Below the pieces are notes generated by a model. It made no database searches and was not told the origin of the DNA. It was given only the letters and a program-made list of their open reading frames with translations. DNA of 7,852 nucleotides from assembly GCA_029881855.1 (NCBI GenBank), contig JAOULU010000070.1:1-7852 (forward strand). Reading direction: 5' to 3'. A program made the translations under genes and the position numbers. The DNA comes from Nitrosomonas sp. Lineage in GTDB: Bacteria > Pseudomonadota > Gammaproteobacteria > Burkholderiales > Nitrosomonadaceae. This document shows positions 1 to 7,494 of the stretch, in pieces; positions within the stretch are counted from its first letter, which is position 1; every line of letters starts with the position of its first letter.

Positions 1-1
1 G

Positions 2-430
2 CGTATTGTTATTTCCCCTGGCCCTTGTACGCCAAACGAAGCAGGGGTGTCTCTATCTGTTATTGACCAATTTAGCTCAAAAATTCCTGTTTTAGGTGTT
101 TGTCTTGGTCATCAAAGTATTGGGCAGGCATTTGGCGGCAAGATTGTTCATGCGCAACAATTGATGCACGGTAAAACATCACCAATATTTCATAATAACA
201 GGGGGGTGTTTCGTGATTTACCAAACCCTTTTACCGCGACACGTTACCACTCTCTTGTGATAGAACGTGCAACCTTGCCGGCGTGTCTTGAGATTACTGC
301 CTGGACGGAAGATGATGAAATTATGGGTGTACGCCATAAGACCTTGTCAATTGAGGGTATTCAATTTCACCCAGAATCGATATTGAGTGAACACGGACAT
401 AAAATGTTGGAAAACTTTCTTAATCGATAA
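2..430 (+). CDS. trpG: Anthranilate synthase glutamine amidotransferase subunit, 5'-truncated by the window edge
   Basis: This is the glutaminase subunit (class I glutamine amidotransferase) that releases ammonia from glutamine for TrpE, which makes anthranilate from chorismate. The open frame runs from base 2 to the TAA at 428-430 with no start codon, so it begins upstream; 142 codons are present of about 190 usual for the family. Seen directly: the oxyanion-strand motif [12 protein letters not shown] (window residues 4-15), the nucleophile Cys34 in LGVCLGHQ (codon 101-103), and the His123/Glu125 pair in FHPES (His codon 368-370). The catalytic triad is therefore intact. A GTG at 47 could be mistaken for a start, but it lies downstream of the essential PGPCTP motif. 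PabA of folate synthesis is very similar, and some bacteria use one protein for both. The trpD and trpC genes that follow favour trpG. trpE probably lies upstream, out of view. Confidence 0.95.
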   Translation, partial: RIVISPGPCTPNEAGVSLSVIDQFSSKIPVLGVCLGHQSIGQAFGGKIVHAQQLMHGKTSPIFHNNRGVFRDLPNPFTATRYHSLVIERATLPACLEITAWTEDDEIMGVRHKTLSIEGIQFHPESILSEHGHKMLENFLNR

Positions 431-458
431 CAAAGTTGACAGCAATTAAAGGAGACCC

Positions 459-1478
459 ATGAATCCACAAGAAGCACTGAACCGAATCATTGAACGCCAA
501 GAGATTCATCATGATGAGATGCTTTCATTGATGCGTCAGATCATGCAAGGAGAAGTTTCTCCAGTACTGATTGCAGCAATTATTACGGGGTTGCGGGTTA
601 AAAAGGAAACCATTGGTGAAATTGTTGCCGCTGCACAAGTGATGCGTGAATTTGCAACACCAGTTGAAATATCAAACCATGCGCATTTGGTCGATACTTG
701 TGGTACAGGCGGAGACGCAACACATACTTTTAATATTTCAACGGCCTCAGCTTTCGTTGCAGCTGCTGCTGGTGCCCGGGTGGCTAAGCACGGTGGGCGG
801 TCTGTTTCTAGTAAATCGGGCAGTGCAGATGTGCTTGAAGCGATGGGTGTTAATTTGAATCAAACACCTCAACAAGTTGCGAAAAGTATTAGTGAGATTG
901 GTGTGGGATTTATGTTTGCACCTAATTACCATAGTGCCATGAAACATGCGGCACCTGTGCGTCGTGAATTGGGGATTAAAACAATTTTTAATATCCTTGG
1001 CCCATTAACCAATCCAGCAGGTGCTAAAAGTCAGGTGCTAGGTGTATTTAGTGCTGATTTGGTTAGTACTTTGGCACATGTGTTACACCAATTGGGCAGT
1101 CAACATGTATTGATCGTGAACGGTAAAGATGGTCTGGATGAAATTACCATTACGGGTGAAACAAACATTGGTGAATTAAAGCAAGGTGAGGTTGTTGAAT
1201 ATACCGTCAGGCCGGAAGATTTTGGTCTGCAAACAGCCTCAATAGACACGATTCAAGTGACGGATAGTGAGCGGGCCAAAGCTATGTTGTTATCGGTTTT
1301 AGAAAATCAGGCTGGCCCGGCACGAGATATTGTTATGATGAATGCTGGTGCGGCGATCTATGCCGCAGGTGTTACAGACACGTTAGCGCAGGGTGTTAAA
1401 AAGGCACAGCAGGCCATTGAAAGTGGCGCCGCATTAGAGAAACGTAACGAACTAGTGGAATTTTCTCGTAGAGAATAA
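459..1478 (+). CDS. trpD: Anthranilate phosphoribosyltransferase
   Basis: This cytoplasmic enzyme transfers the phosphoribosyl group of PRPP to anthranilate, the second committed step of tryptophan synthesis. At 339 residues it has normal family length. Visible landmarks are the helical N-terminal domain (about 1-70), the PRPP-binding glycine-rich DTCGTGGD (79-86) followed by NISTAS (92-97), [15 protein letters not shown] (110-124), the anthranilate-site region around [15 protein letters not shown] (158-172), [10 protein letters not shown] (178-187), and the metal-binding Asp227-Glu228 in [10 protein letters not shown]. No key residue is missing. The ATG at 459 is preceded by a good ribosome binding site, AAAGGAGA at 448-455. 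The gene starts 28 bases after the trpG stop and is followed 16 bases later by trpC, so the three are very probably co-transcribed. No leader or attenuator is visible here; any such control would lie upstream of the window. Confidence 0.98.
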   Translation: MNPQEALNRIIERQEIHHDEMLSLMRQIMQGEVSPVLIAAIITGLRVKKETIGEIVAAAQVMREFATPVEISNHAHLVDTCGTGGDATHTFNISTASAFVAAAAGARVAKHGGRSVSSKSGSADVLEAMGVNLNQTPQQVAKSISEIGVGFMFAPNYHSAMKHAAPVRRELGIKTIFNILGPLTNPAGAKSQVLGVFSADLVSTLAHVLHQLGSQHVLIVNGKDGLDEITITGETNIGELKQGEVVEYTVRPEDFGLQTASIDTIQVTDSERAKAMLLSVLENQAGPARDIVMMNAGAAIYAAGVTDTLAQGVKKAQQAIESGAALEKRNELVEFSRRE

Positions 1479-1494
1479 ATTACAAAACATTAAA

Positions 1495-2349
1495 ATGTCA
1501 GATATTCTAAAAAAAATATTGTCTGTTAAGGTGCAGGAAGTTGCTGCAGCTAAATCCGTTAAATCCTATGATGAAATATTGTCTGAAGCAAAAGCCGCCG
1601 CACCTACGCGTGATTTTATCGCGGCTATTCGAGATAAAGTGGCGGCTGGACAATCTGCAGTCATTGCAGAGATAAAACAGGCCAGCCCCAGTAAGGGGGT
1701 GTTGCGTGGGCAAGAAGAAAGTGGCGGTAACTTTGCGTTTATTCCCGCTGAAATTGCGCAGACCTATGCCAAGAATGGCGCAGCGTGTTTGTCTGTATTA
1801 ACGGATAGACAGTTTTTTATGGGCAGCCCAGAATATCTGCAACAAGCACGGGCAGCCTGCCAGTTACCCGTATTACGTAAAGATTTTATTATCGATGAGT
1901 ATCAGATCGCAGAAGCAAGGGCGATGGGGGCAGATTGTATTTTGTTGATTGTGGCTGCTTTTGTCATGGATGAGGATTCTGGTGCTACAAATGATGCACA
2001 AGAAGCATTAATCCAAATGCAGAAGCTCGAAGCATTGGCTCATTCACTGGGTATGGCTGTATTGGTTGAGGTTCATGATGTGGATGAGTTGGAATTGGCT
2101 CTACAATTAACTACGCCGTTAATTGGTATTAATAATCGTAATTTACGAACGTTTGAAACCCGTTTAGATGCCACATTACAACTGTTATCACATATTCCGT
2201 CGGAGCGTATTGTCATCACGGAAAGTGGTATACGTGTCCCAACAGATGTTTCACTTATGCGTGATAATCAAGTTAATGTCTTTCTTGTTGGTGAAGCATT
2301 TATGCGCGCAGAAGATCCGGGTCAAGCGCTTGCGCAGTTGTTTAACTAA
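1495..2349 (+). CDS. trpC: Indole-3-glycerol-phosphate synthase, with two loop insertions
   Basis: The enzyme closes the ring of carboxyphenylaminodeoxyribulose phosphate to give indole-3-glycerol phosphate, using a TIM-barrel fold in the cytoplasm. Seen: [11 protein letters not shown] (58-68, catalytic Glu59 and Lys61), LRKDFIID (127-134, Lys129), VEVHD (191-195, Glu192), [10 protein letters not shown] (211-220) and the phosphate-binding ITESGI (241-246). The catalytic set looks complete. It is monofunctional, with no fused TrpF domain. At 284 residues it is about 20 longer than usual. The extra length lies in two places: roughly 8 residues after SPSKG (about 72-79) and roughly 14 after the LLIVA strand (about 158-171). 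The N-terminus MSDILKKIL fits family starts. However, the ATG has no clear Shine-Dalgarno sequence, so translation may be coupled to trpD 16 bases upstream. No hairpin with a T-run follows the stop; the convergent phosphatase gene ends 14 bases away. Confidence 0.97.
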   Translation: MSDILKKILSVKVQEVAAAKSVKSYDEILSEAKAAAPTRDFIAAIRDKVAAGQSAVIAEIKQASPSKGVLRGQEESGGNFAFIPAEIAQTYAKNGAACLSVLTDRQFFMGSPEYLQQARAACQLPVLRKDFIIDEYQIAEARAMGADCILLIVAAFVMDEDSGATNDAQEALIQMQKLEALAHSLGMAVLVEVHDVDELELALQLTTPLIGINNRNLRTFETRLDATLQLLSHIPSERIVITESGIRVPTDVSLMRDNQVNVFLVGEAFMRAEDPGQALAQLFN

Positions 2350-2363
2350 ATCAGTGTACTAAT

Positions 2364-2939
2364 TCACCATAAGCGACTAACATTTAATCCGTAATAACTT
2401 CCGCTGTTTTCGGCTTGGACTTGCCAATTCTTATATGGACGTGTAATTAGAAAGCTGCTGAGTATACCAAAACCTGCACCGGCAATGACATCGCGTGCAT
2501 GATGATTTCTTGAGTCAACACGGCTAAAAGCTACAAATGAGGCTAGGGCATATGCCGGTACACCATATTGCCACCCATAGCGTTTACGCATAAATTCCGC
2601 AGATGAGAAGGAAATTGAGGTGTGCCCTGACGGAAAACTTTTGCCTTCGCCGTTGGGACGCTTAGCATTGATAGCATGTTTTAAAGTATAGGTAATAGCC
2701 ACTGTCGCTGCAACTGAGCCAGACAGTTGAATTGCGCCATCAAGGTCTTTATGACCCAGTGTTAGTGCTGCTCCGGTTGTTGGTAATAGATACAGTAAAA
2801 CATCGCCAGCGAGTTCTACGCCACTACTTGCCCGTGCGTCCGTATGACTTGCGTATATGTAAAGACCCAGTAAGATACAAATAAACGTTCTTATTCCTGC
2901 AGATGTGTTGTATATAATTTGTTGTAGAATCATTATCAT
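2364..2939 (-). CDS. Exported PAP2-family phosphatase (phosphatidic acid phosphatase type 2 / acid phosphatase superfamily)
   Basis: The 191-residue protein carries all three parts of the PAP2 signature: KHAINAKRP (Lys87 to Arg94-Pro95), FPSGHTS (PSGH at 103-106) and SRVDSRNHHARD (139-150, with His146 and Asp150). Family knowledge gives a histidine-dependent phosphatase acting on phosphate monoesters or lipid pyrophosphates; the substrate cannot be read from the sequence. A hydrophobic stretch at about 16-30 followed by SHTDARA, before SSG, looks like a signal peptide, which suggests a periplasmic or membrane-associated enzyme. Hydrophobic segments around 45-62 and 75-85 could also be membrane-associated. 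Two starts are possible, MIM at 2939 or the Met at 2933. An AGAGG (minus strand, 2944-2948) lies 4 bases before the first and 10 before the second, so the choice is open. It is transcribed alone and convergently with trpC, with no functional link to tryptophan synthesis evident. Confidence 0.92.
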   Translation of the reverse strand: MIMILQQIIYNTSAGIRTFICILLGLYIYASHTDARASSGVELAGDVLLYLLPTTGAALTLGHKDLDGAIQLSGSVAATVAITYTLKHAINAKRPNGEGKSFPSGHTSISFSSAEFMRKRYGWQYGVPAYALASFVAFSRVDSRNHHARDVIAGAGFGILSSFLITRPYKNWQVQAENSGSYYGLNVSRLW

Positions 2940-2991
2940 ATAACCTCTACATATGACAAACGTGGATCGTATTTCAAAATGAAAGGAGCGC

Positions 2992-3021
2992 TTGCATTAA
3001 ACTGAGTTTGAAGAGTATAAC
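2992..3021 (+). promoter_or_regulatory. Candidate sigma-70 promoter upstream of the HDOD gene
   Basis: Within the 252-base intergenic region 2940-3191, TTGCAT (2992-2997) and TATAAC (3016-3021) are separated by 18 bases, a fair match to a housekeeping promoter. It would leave an untranslated leader of about 160 bases before the HDOD start. A second, weaker pair, TTGTTT (3123-3128) and TATTGT (3146-3151) with a 17-base spacer, lies closer to the gene. The region is AT-rich, so chance matches are likely. Confidence 0.3.
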
Positions 3022-3191
3022 TTTAAACTATCAATCTATAGAAACTTTTTCAGTGCTGTGCAGAAGTGGTTATTTACTCAATTCGTATGAGGGGAAAATT
3101 CTCTTAATGAGATTATAGTTCATTGTTTTCTATATATCTTTGGTGTATTGTCGTGTTATAACTTTATAGACCATAAAGGCGCAAATTCATT

Positions 3192-4028
3192 ATGTCGCGG
3201 GTAGAAAATAAAAATCTTGCTAAGTGCATCAATTTTCTAAGTAAAGTGGATATTCCAGTATTAAATCAGACTGCCCGGAGTCTTACTGAATTATGTGAAG
3301 TTGAAGAAAATGTTAGTGCACGGAGTATTGCGCATATTGTAAAGCATGATCCATTAATGACTGTTAAGCTCATGCGATATTTGCAGCATCACAAACATCG
3401 TGTACAAGAACATGAGGTTATGGAAGTTGAGCAAGTGCTGTTGATGCTTGGATTGGAAACGGCATTAAAGGAGGTGCCAGCAAGTCCATCGGTTGAAGAT
3501 GTATTGGGTAGCAAGAGAATGAGTGCGTTGGCAAGTCTGTTGCGGGTTACACATCGGGCTAATTTGGCTTCAGCATATGCGTTTGATTGGGCTGTACGTC
3601 TAAATGATTTACATTATGAGGAAGTACGTATTGCCGCATTGCTACATGATATTGCCGAAATATTAATGTGGTGTTTTGCATCCAAATATATGTTACAGAT
3701 TAGAGACTTGCAACAGCAGGATAAAACATTGCGTAGTAGTACGGTGCAAGAAAAGGTATTGGGCTTTACATTACATCAATTGCAATTAGAATTGTCTGTC
3801 AAATGGAGACTACCCAAGCTATTAATTACATTAGTGAATGGTGATTATGATGAGGTTAATCAGCAACGTGTGCGTACCGTTACATTGGCTGTGAATCTTG
3901 CTAGGCATTCTGCAAATGGTTGGAATGATGCTGCATTACCCGATGATTATGAAGATATCGCAGAATTGTTGAATCTTAAGGTTAGTGATATCAAAATCAT
4001 TGTCGGTGCTGAAGAACAACATGCCTAA
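3192..4028 (+). CDS. Stand-alone HDOD-domain protein
   Basis: The 278-residue protein resembles HDOD proteins, a degenerate relative of HD-domain phosphohydrolases used as a non-catalytic signalling or scaffold module. Seen: a helical N-terminal half with IAHIVKHDPLMTVKLMRYL (46-64), matching the family's 'I..DP.L..KLLR..' pattern; the LMLGLETAL segment (84-92); a His at THRANL (121); and ALLHDIAEILMW (149-160), the counterpart of the usual LLHDIGKL. The downstream part runs LGFTLHQLQLELSVKWRLPKLL, as in the family, but the expected 'HH' that follows is replaced by NGDYDE. No sensory, GGDEF, EAL or receiver domain is fused to it. Metal-dependent hydrolase activity therefore looks unlikely, which is normal for HDOD proteins. 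The ATG has only a weak AAAGG 12 bases upstream. It sits alone between convergent neighbours, so context gives no role; regulation of motility, biofilm or a second-messenger pathway would be a guess. Confidence 0.83.
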   Translation: MSRVENKNLAKCINFLSKVDIPVLNQTARSLTELCEVEENVSARSIAHIVKHDPLMTVKLMRYLQHHKHRVQEHEVMEVEQVLLMLGLETALKEVPASPSVEDVLGSKRMSALASLLRVTHRANLASAYAFDWAVRLNDLHYEEVRIAALLHDIAEILMWCFASKYMLQIRDLQQQDKTLRSSTVQEKVLGFTLHQLQLELSVKWRLPKLLITLVNGDYDEVNQQRVRTVTLAVNLARHSANGWNDAALPDDYEDIAELLNLKVSDIKIIVGAEEQHA

Positions 4029-4055
4029 ATTAATGCTATTGCAAGTGCAAGTGAA

Positions 4056-5099
4056 TTAAGGGCTAGGGTTGGGGTACTCTTGGTGTATATGCTCTATCCC
4101 TTCAAGCACATCTTCGGGTAATGTAATATCAATACTTTCAATATTGTGTTTTAGTTGTGTTAAGTTGGTAGCACCTATAATCGTGCTGGTTAGGAATGCT
4201 CTGCTATTAACATAAGCCAGTGCCATTTGTGCGGGATCCAAATCATTCTTTTGTGCTAGTGCAACATATTTCTCAATAGCTGTAATTGCCATAGCATTAC
4301 TATAACGCGTGTAATGTGGGAACAAAGTAAGCCTAGCTTGATCAGGTTGTTGACCATTTAGATATTTGCCTGAAAGTGTGCCGAACCCTAAAGGAGAATA
4401 GGCTAGCAGCCCAATTTCTTCACGACATGATATTTCTGCTAGACCAACCTCATAGCTGCGATTCAATAGATTATAGGGGTTTTGTATGCTGACAATACCA
4501 GGTAAATCAAACTGCTCTGCCAACTGTAAAAAACGCATGATGCCCCAGGGTGTTTCATTGGATAAACCAATATAACGAATTTTGCCGGCTTTTACTTTTT
4601 CATTGAGTACTTGTAAGGTTTCAATCAAAGGTGTGAGGGATGTTTCAGTTTCTGGTGTGTAACCTAATTGACCAAAGTAATTGGTTTTTCTCTCTGGCCA
4701 ATGAAGTTGATATAGATCGATATAATCAGTTTGTAGGCGTTTGAGACTTGCATCAAGTGCTTCTGTAATATATTTCTGGTTAAAACGTGTTTGTCCGCCA
4801 CGTATATGTGGTATCCACTCTTCACCTGGCCCAGCAATTTTACTGGCTAGCACAATTTTGTGTCGATGCTGACGTGCTTTAAGCCATTTACCAATAATAA
4901 TTTCCGTTTGGCCATAGGTTTCTGGCTTAGGAGGGATTGCGTATAGCTCAGCGGTGTCAAAAAAATTCACGCCTTGTGAGTGAGCATAGTCCATTTGTGC
5001 AAACGCTTGTTCTTGATTATTTTGCTCCCCATATGTCATAGTGCCTAAACAAATCACACTAACTGCAATATCGGAATTACCTAGTTTTCTATAATCCAT
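4056..5099 (-). CDS. tas: Tas-like NADP(H)-dependent aldo/keto reductase
   Basis: The 347-residue protein matches the E. coli Tas type of aldo/keto reductase in length and along its whole sequence as I recall it. The N-terminus is MDYRKLGNSDIAVS, and LGTMTYGEQN, AELYAIPPKPET, SLKRLQTDYIDLYQ, IQNPYNLLNRSYEVGLAE and DPAQMALAYV all have close counterparts. The AKR catalytic tetrad is present: Asp48, Tyr53, Lys87 (in ASKIAGPG) and His133 (in QLHWPE). The enzyme should be a soluble (beta/alpha)8 barrel that reduces carbonyls with NADPH. The physiological substrate is not known to me; E. coli tas was noticed as a suppressor of a tyrosine auxotrophy. The start fits the Tas N-terminus although no clear Shine-Dalgarno sequence precedes it. 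It lies 41 bases downstream of the epimerase-like gene on the same strand, so the two are probably co-transcribed. Its stop is 27 bases from the convergent HDOD stop. Confidence 0.93.
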   Translation of the reverse strand: MDYRKLGNSDIAVSVICLGTMTYGEQNNQEQAFAQMDYAHSQGVNFFDTAELYAIPPKPETYGQTEIIIGKWLKARQHRHKIVLASKIAGPGEEWIPHIRGGQTRFNQKYITEALDASLKRLQTDYIDLYQLHWPERKTNYFGQLGYTPETETSLTPLIETLQVLNEKVKAGKIRYIGLSNETPWGIMRFLQLAEQFDLPGIVSIQNPYNLLNRSYEVGLAEISCREEIGLLAYSPLGFGTLSGKYLNGQQPDQARLTLFPHYTRYSNAMAITAIEKYVALAQKNDLDPAQMALAYVNSRAFLTSTIIGATNLTQLKHNIESIDITLPEDVLEGIEHIHQEYPNPSP

Positions 5100-5140
5100 G
5101 ATGTTGAGTTTTTATAAATTATTGTCAGTAAGATTTTGTT

Positions 5141-6037
5141 TTATAAAACATTGCGTAGAGCTGATTCTAGCTCAGTAAACTTGAATTGAAAGTCAGATTC
5201 AAGCATGCGTTTGGGAATCACTCGCTGACTATTTAGTAATAGTTGAGACATTTCACCAAATAACAATTTAAGTAGCCAGGCGGGTAACGGTAAGAATGCG
5301 GGTCGACGCAAAGCCAAGGCCAAAATTCGGGTGAACTCTTTGTTTGTGACAGGGTTGGGCGCAGTCAAATTGAATTTACCTTCTAATTCAGTATGCTCGA
5401 TTAATGTCTGGCAGATTGCGATATGGTCGTTAATATGTATCCACGGCATCCACTGCATACCACTACCCATACGCCCACCTAACCCAAGTTTGAAAGGAAG
5501 AATCATAGATTGTAAAAATCCTCCATTCCTGCCGATAACTAGGCCGGTTCGTAACTGGCAAACTCTAACGCCATGTTGTTTGGCTTTCTCCGCTTCTTCT
5601 TCCCATTGAGTACAGAGTTGTTGGCTAAAACTGTTCCCACTAGTGGTAAAAGTTTCATCGAGAATAGTGTCGCCTTGATCGCCATAATAACCGATGGCTG
5701 AGCCACTCAGTAAGACCTCAGGTTTGTTTTGTGCGCGCGCAATAAATCGAATCAGTTCTTGAGTAGTATCAATGCGGCTGTCCAGAACAAACTGTTTGCG
5801 TTCATCCGTCCACAATTCACCAAAGATTGGGGCGCCGGAGAGATTGATAATGGCACCAAAATGATTCGAATCTGTTAATGATTGCAAAGAATTGAGTGAC
5901 GTGACTTGATTGCCGAAGATTTTTCTAACTTTACCTGGAAAACGACTATAAATAGTTAGAGAGTGGCCGGCTGAAATGAGTGTCGGACACAGTGTTTGTC
6001 CAATAAACCCGGTTCCTCCTGTAATGAGAATTCTCAT
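5141..6037 (-). CDS. TIGR01777/YfcH-type epimerase-like protein (extended SDR family, C-terminal DUF1731)
   Basis: This 298-residue protein has the N-terminal nucleotide-binding motif ITGGTGFIGQ (5-14), NLSGAPI (65-71), SGSAIGYYG (111-119), GVRVCQLRTGLVIG (156-169) and WMPWIHINDH (196-205), as in the extended short-chain dehydrogenase group that includes E. coli YfcH. Residues about 250-297 (LPLPAWLLKLLFGEMS, then QRVIP and the FxFxxxELESALRN end) are the DUF1731 tail typical of the family. It probably binds NAD(P)(H) in the cytoplasm. The reaction is uncharacterised, and despite the name 'epimerase' no sugar substrate is established. The start is supported by the motif beginning at residue 5 and by an AGGA (minus strand, 6047-6050) 9 bases upstream. 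It is the first gene of a likely two-gene unit with the Tas-like reductase. A 12-base perfect palindrome at 5138-5149 overlaps its stop codon, without a T-run. Confidence 0.92.
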   Translation of the reverse strand: MRILITGGTGFIGQTLCPTLISAGHSLTIYSRFPGKVRKIFGNQVTSLNSLQSLTDSNHFGAIINLSGAPIFGELWTDERKQFVLDSRIDTTQELIRFIARAQNKPEVLLSGSAIGYYGDQGDTILDETFTTSGNSFSQQLCTQWEEEAEKAKQHGVRVCQLRTGLVIGRNGGFLQSMILPFKLGLGGRMGSGMQWMPWIHINDHIAICQTLIEHTELEGKFNLTAPNPVTNKEFTRILALALRRPAFLPLPAWLLKLLFGEMSQLLLNSQRVIPKRMLESDFQFKFTELESALRNVL

Positions 6038-6094
6038 GGGTAATTATCCTAAATAAACGGTTGGTCAATTTATGATTAAATATTAAAGGGGTTG

Positions 6095-6125
6095 TTGGTC
6101 TATACGTGAGTGTACAGACTATAAT
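6095..6125 (+). promoter_or_regulatory. Candidate promoter for the DUF2130 gene
   Basis: A perfect -10 hexamer TATAAT (6120-6125) lies 19 bases downstream of TTGGTC (6095-6100). The spacer is slightly long but tolerable for sigma-70. Transcription would start near 6132 and give a leader of about 64 bases. It overlaps the candidate minus-strand promoter for the epimerase-like gene. Confidence 0.38.
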
Positions 6126-6128
6126 CAA
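6099..6128 (-). promoter_or_regulatory. Candidate promoter for the epimerase/reductase unit
   Basis: Read on the minus strand, TTGATT (6123-6128) and TATAGA (6099-6104) are separated by 18 bases. Transcription would start near 6092, about 55 bases before the ATG at 6037. The two promoters share nearly all of their core bases with opposite orientation, so polymerase could probably not occupy both at once. Confidence 0.35.
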
Positions 6129-6195
6129 CATGTCTATGGTATCGCATTGGGTTAAAAAATAGATTCCAGCCGTAATAATAAGTGGAGATCAACGT

Positions 6196-7473
6196 ATGAC
6201 TGAACCAACTATCATCTGTCCTAATTGTGCCACCGAAATCAAACTGACGGAATCATTAGCTGCACCGCTTATTCAAGCGACACGGCAGGAATATGAATTA
6301 AAAATTGAACAAAAAGAAAAGGATGTTGTTAAGCGCGAAACAGAATTAAAAGTGCAGCAGAGCGCTATTGAAAAAGCACAAAAAGCTATTGATGAACAAG
6401 TTGCCAGTAAGTTAAAAATAGAACGTATAGCCATTATTGCAGAAGAAACTAAAAAAGCAAAATTGGCAGCGGCATCTGATTTGGATACAAAGTCTAAAGA
6501 ATTAACTGAATTGCAGGTGGTTCTTCAGCAGCGCAATATAAAACTCGAAGAAGCACAAAAAGCCCAAGCTGACTTAATCCGTAAGCAGCGTGAACTAGAC
6601 GACGCAAAACGGGAATTGGATTTAACCGTTGAGAAACGTGTGCAAGCTTCAATAACCGAAGTGCGGCAAAAAGCTCAACAAGCAGCAGAAGACGTCCTAA
6701 AGCTTAAGGTTACCGAAAAAGAAGAACAAATTGCCTCTATGCAGCGTCAGATTGAGGAATTAAAACGTAGGGCTGAGCAAGGTTCACAGCAATTACAAGG
6801 CGAGGCACTTGAATTGGCGATAGAAGAAGCATTACGCACTCAATTTCCACTAGATAGTATTGTTCCAGTGGCTAAGGGTGAGTTTGGTGGTGATGTGCTG
6901 CAAAGGGTTGTGGGACCAACGGGACAAGCTTGTGGTGCAATTTTATGGGAATCAAAAAGAACTAAAAACTGGAGTGATGGTTGGTTGGCTAAACTCAGAG
7001 GGGATCAACGTGTCGCCAAAGCCGAGTTTGCGGTATTGGTATCCAATGCGCTACCCAAGGATATTGAAACCTTCGGGCAAATTGATGGGATATGGATTAC
7101 TGAACCACGCTTGGCATTACCACTGGTAATAGCGTTACGCCAATCACTGATAGAAATCGCCAATACACGCCTGGCGCAAGTTGGCCAGGAAACTAAAATG
7201 GAATTGGTCTACCAATACTTAACCGGCCCAAAATTTAAACATCGTATTGAAGCCATTGTTGAGAAATTCTCTGATATGAAGGCTGATTTGGACAGAGAGC
7301 GCAAGACTATGACCAGACTCTGGGCAAAAAGAGATATGCAGATACAAGGGGTCATCGAATCTACAGTTGGGATGTATGGTGATCTGCAAGGCATTGCTGG
7401 ACGTGCGCTACCGGAGATTGAAGGCCTGGAGTTACCATTGATTGATTTAAGTGTTGCGGATAAAGGAGAGTGA
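6196..7473 (+). CDS. DUF2130 family protein: long coiled coil plus PD-(D/E)XK-like domain
   Basis: The 425-residue protein is recognisable as the DUF2130 family from its C-terminal half, whose function I do not know to be established. It opens with a single CPNC (Cys8, Cys11), half of a zinc ribbon, in the sequence IICPNCATEIKLTES. Residues about 30-200 are a long charged helical stretch rich in Glu, Lys, Gln and Ala with few prolines or glycines, almost certainly a coiled coil. Residues about 202-310 carry ALELAIEEALR, GEFGGDVLQRV (Asp233), AILWESKRTKNW (Glu252, Lys254) and SDGWLAKL. The Glu, Asp, Glu-x-Lys order resembles the PD-(D/E)XK nuclease core; that assignment is inference. A helical C-terminal region (about 315-400) follows. 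The start is set by GGAG at 6184-6187, 8 bases before the ATG. It appears monocistronic or linked only to the DksA/TraR-like gene downstream. It resembles no toxin or restriction system closely enough to be named as one. Confidence 0.88.
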   Translation: MTEPTIICPNCATEIKLTESLAAPLIQATRQEYELKIEQKEKDVVKRETELKVQQSAIEKAQKAIDEQVASKLKIERIAIIAEETKKAKLAAASDLDTKSKELTELQVVLQQRNIKLEEAQKAQADLIRKQRELDDAKRELDLTVEKRVQASITEVRQKAQQAAEDVLKLKVTEKEEQIASMQRQIEELKRRAEQGSQQLQGEALELAIEEALRTQFPLDSIVPVAKGEFGGDVLQRVVGPTGQACGAILWESKRTKNWSDGWLAKLRGDQRVAKAEFAVLVSNALPKDIETFGQIDGIWITEPRLALPLVIALRQSLIEIANTRLAQVGQETKMELVYQYLTGPKFKHRIEAIVEKFSDMKADLDRERKTMTRLWAKRDMQIQGVIESTVGMYGDLQGIAGRALPEIEGLELPLIDLSVADKGE

Positions 7474-7494
7474 AGGGGAATAACGCGGGCTGAA

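Noticed and set aside
47..430. GTG at 47 as the start of a complete small protein.
   Set aside because: The same frame continues upstream through [12 protein letters not shown], a conserved part of TrpG, so the gene is truncated by the window edge rather than starting there.
4937..4960. A stretch resembling a tRNA D-arm (TAGCTCAGCGGT) on the plus strand.
   Set aside because: No T-arm, anticodon arm or acceptor stem can be built around it. On the minus strand it encodes the conserved DTAELYAI catalytic segment of the aldo/keto reductase.
5138..5149. The 12-base palindrome GTTTTATAAAAC at the end of the epimerase-like gene as a terminator.
   Set aside because: The palindrome has no loop and is AT-only in its core, with no T-run following; it would not form a stable terminator hairpin, and the next gene on the same strand is close.
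5331..5609. Open frames of 60-92 codons on strands opposite to, or in other frames within, the main genes (for example 5331-5609, 646-858, 6860-7129).
   Set aside because: They lie wholly or mostly inside well-supported genes with clear family motifs, show no recognisable motifs of their own and are most simply chance open frames.
6024..6037. A 14-base perfect palindrome, ATGAGAATTCTCAT, at the start of the epimerase-like gene.
   Set aside because: It falls within the first codons (MRIL) that the family nearly always has, and no flanking operator-like features or second copy were seen, so it is probably coincidental.
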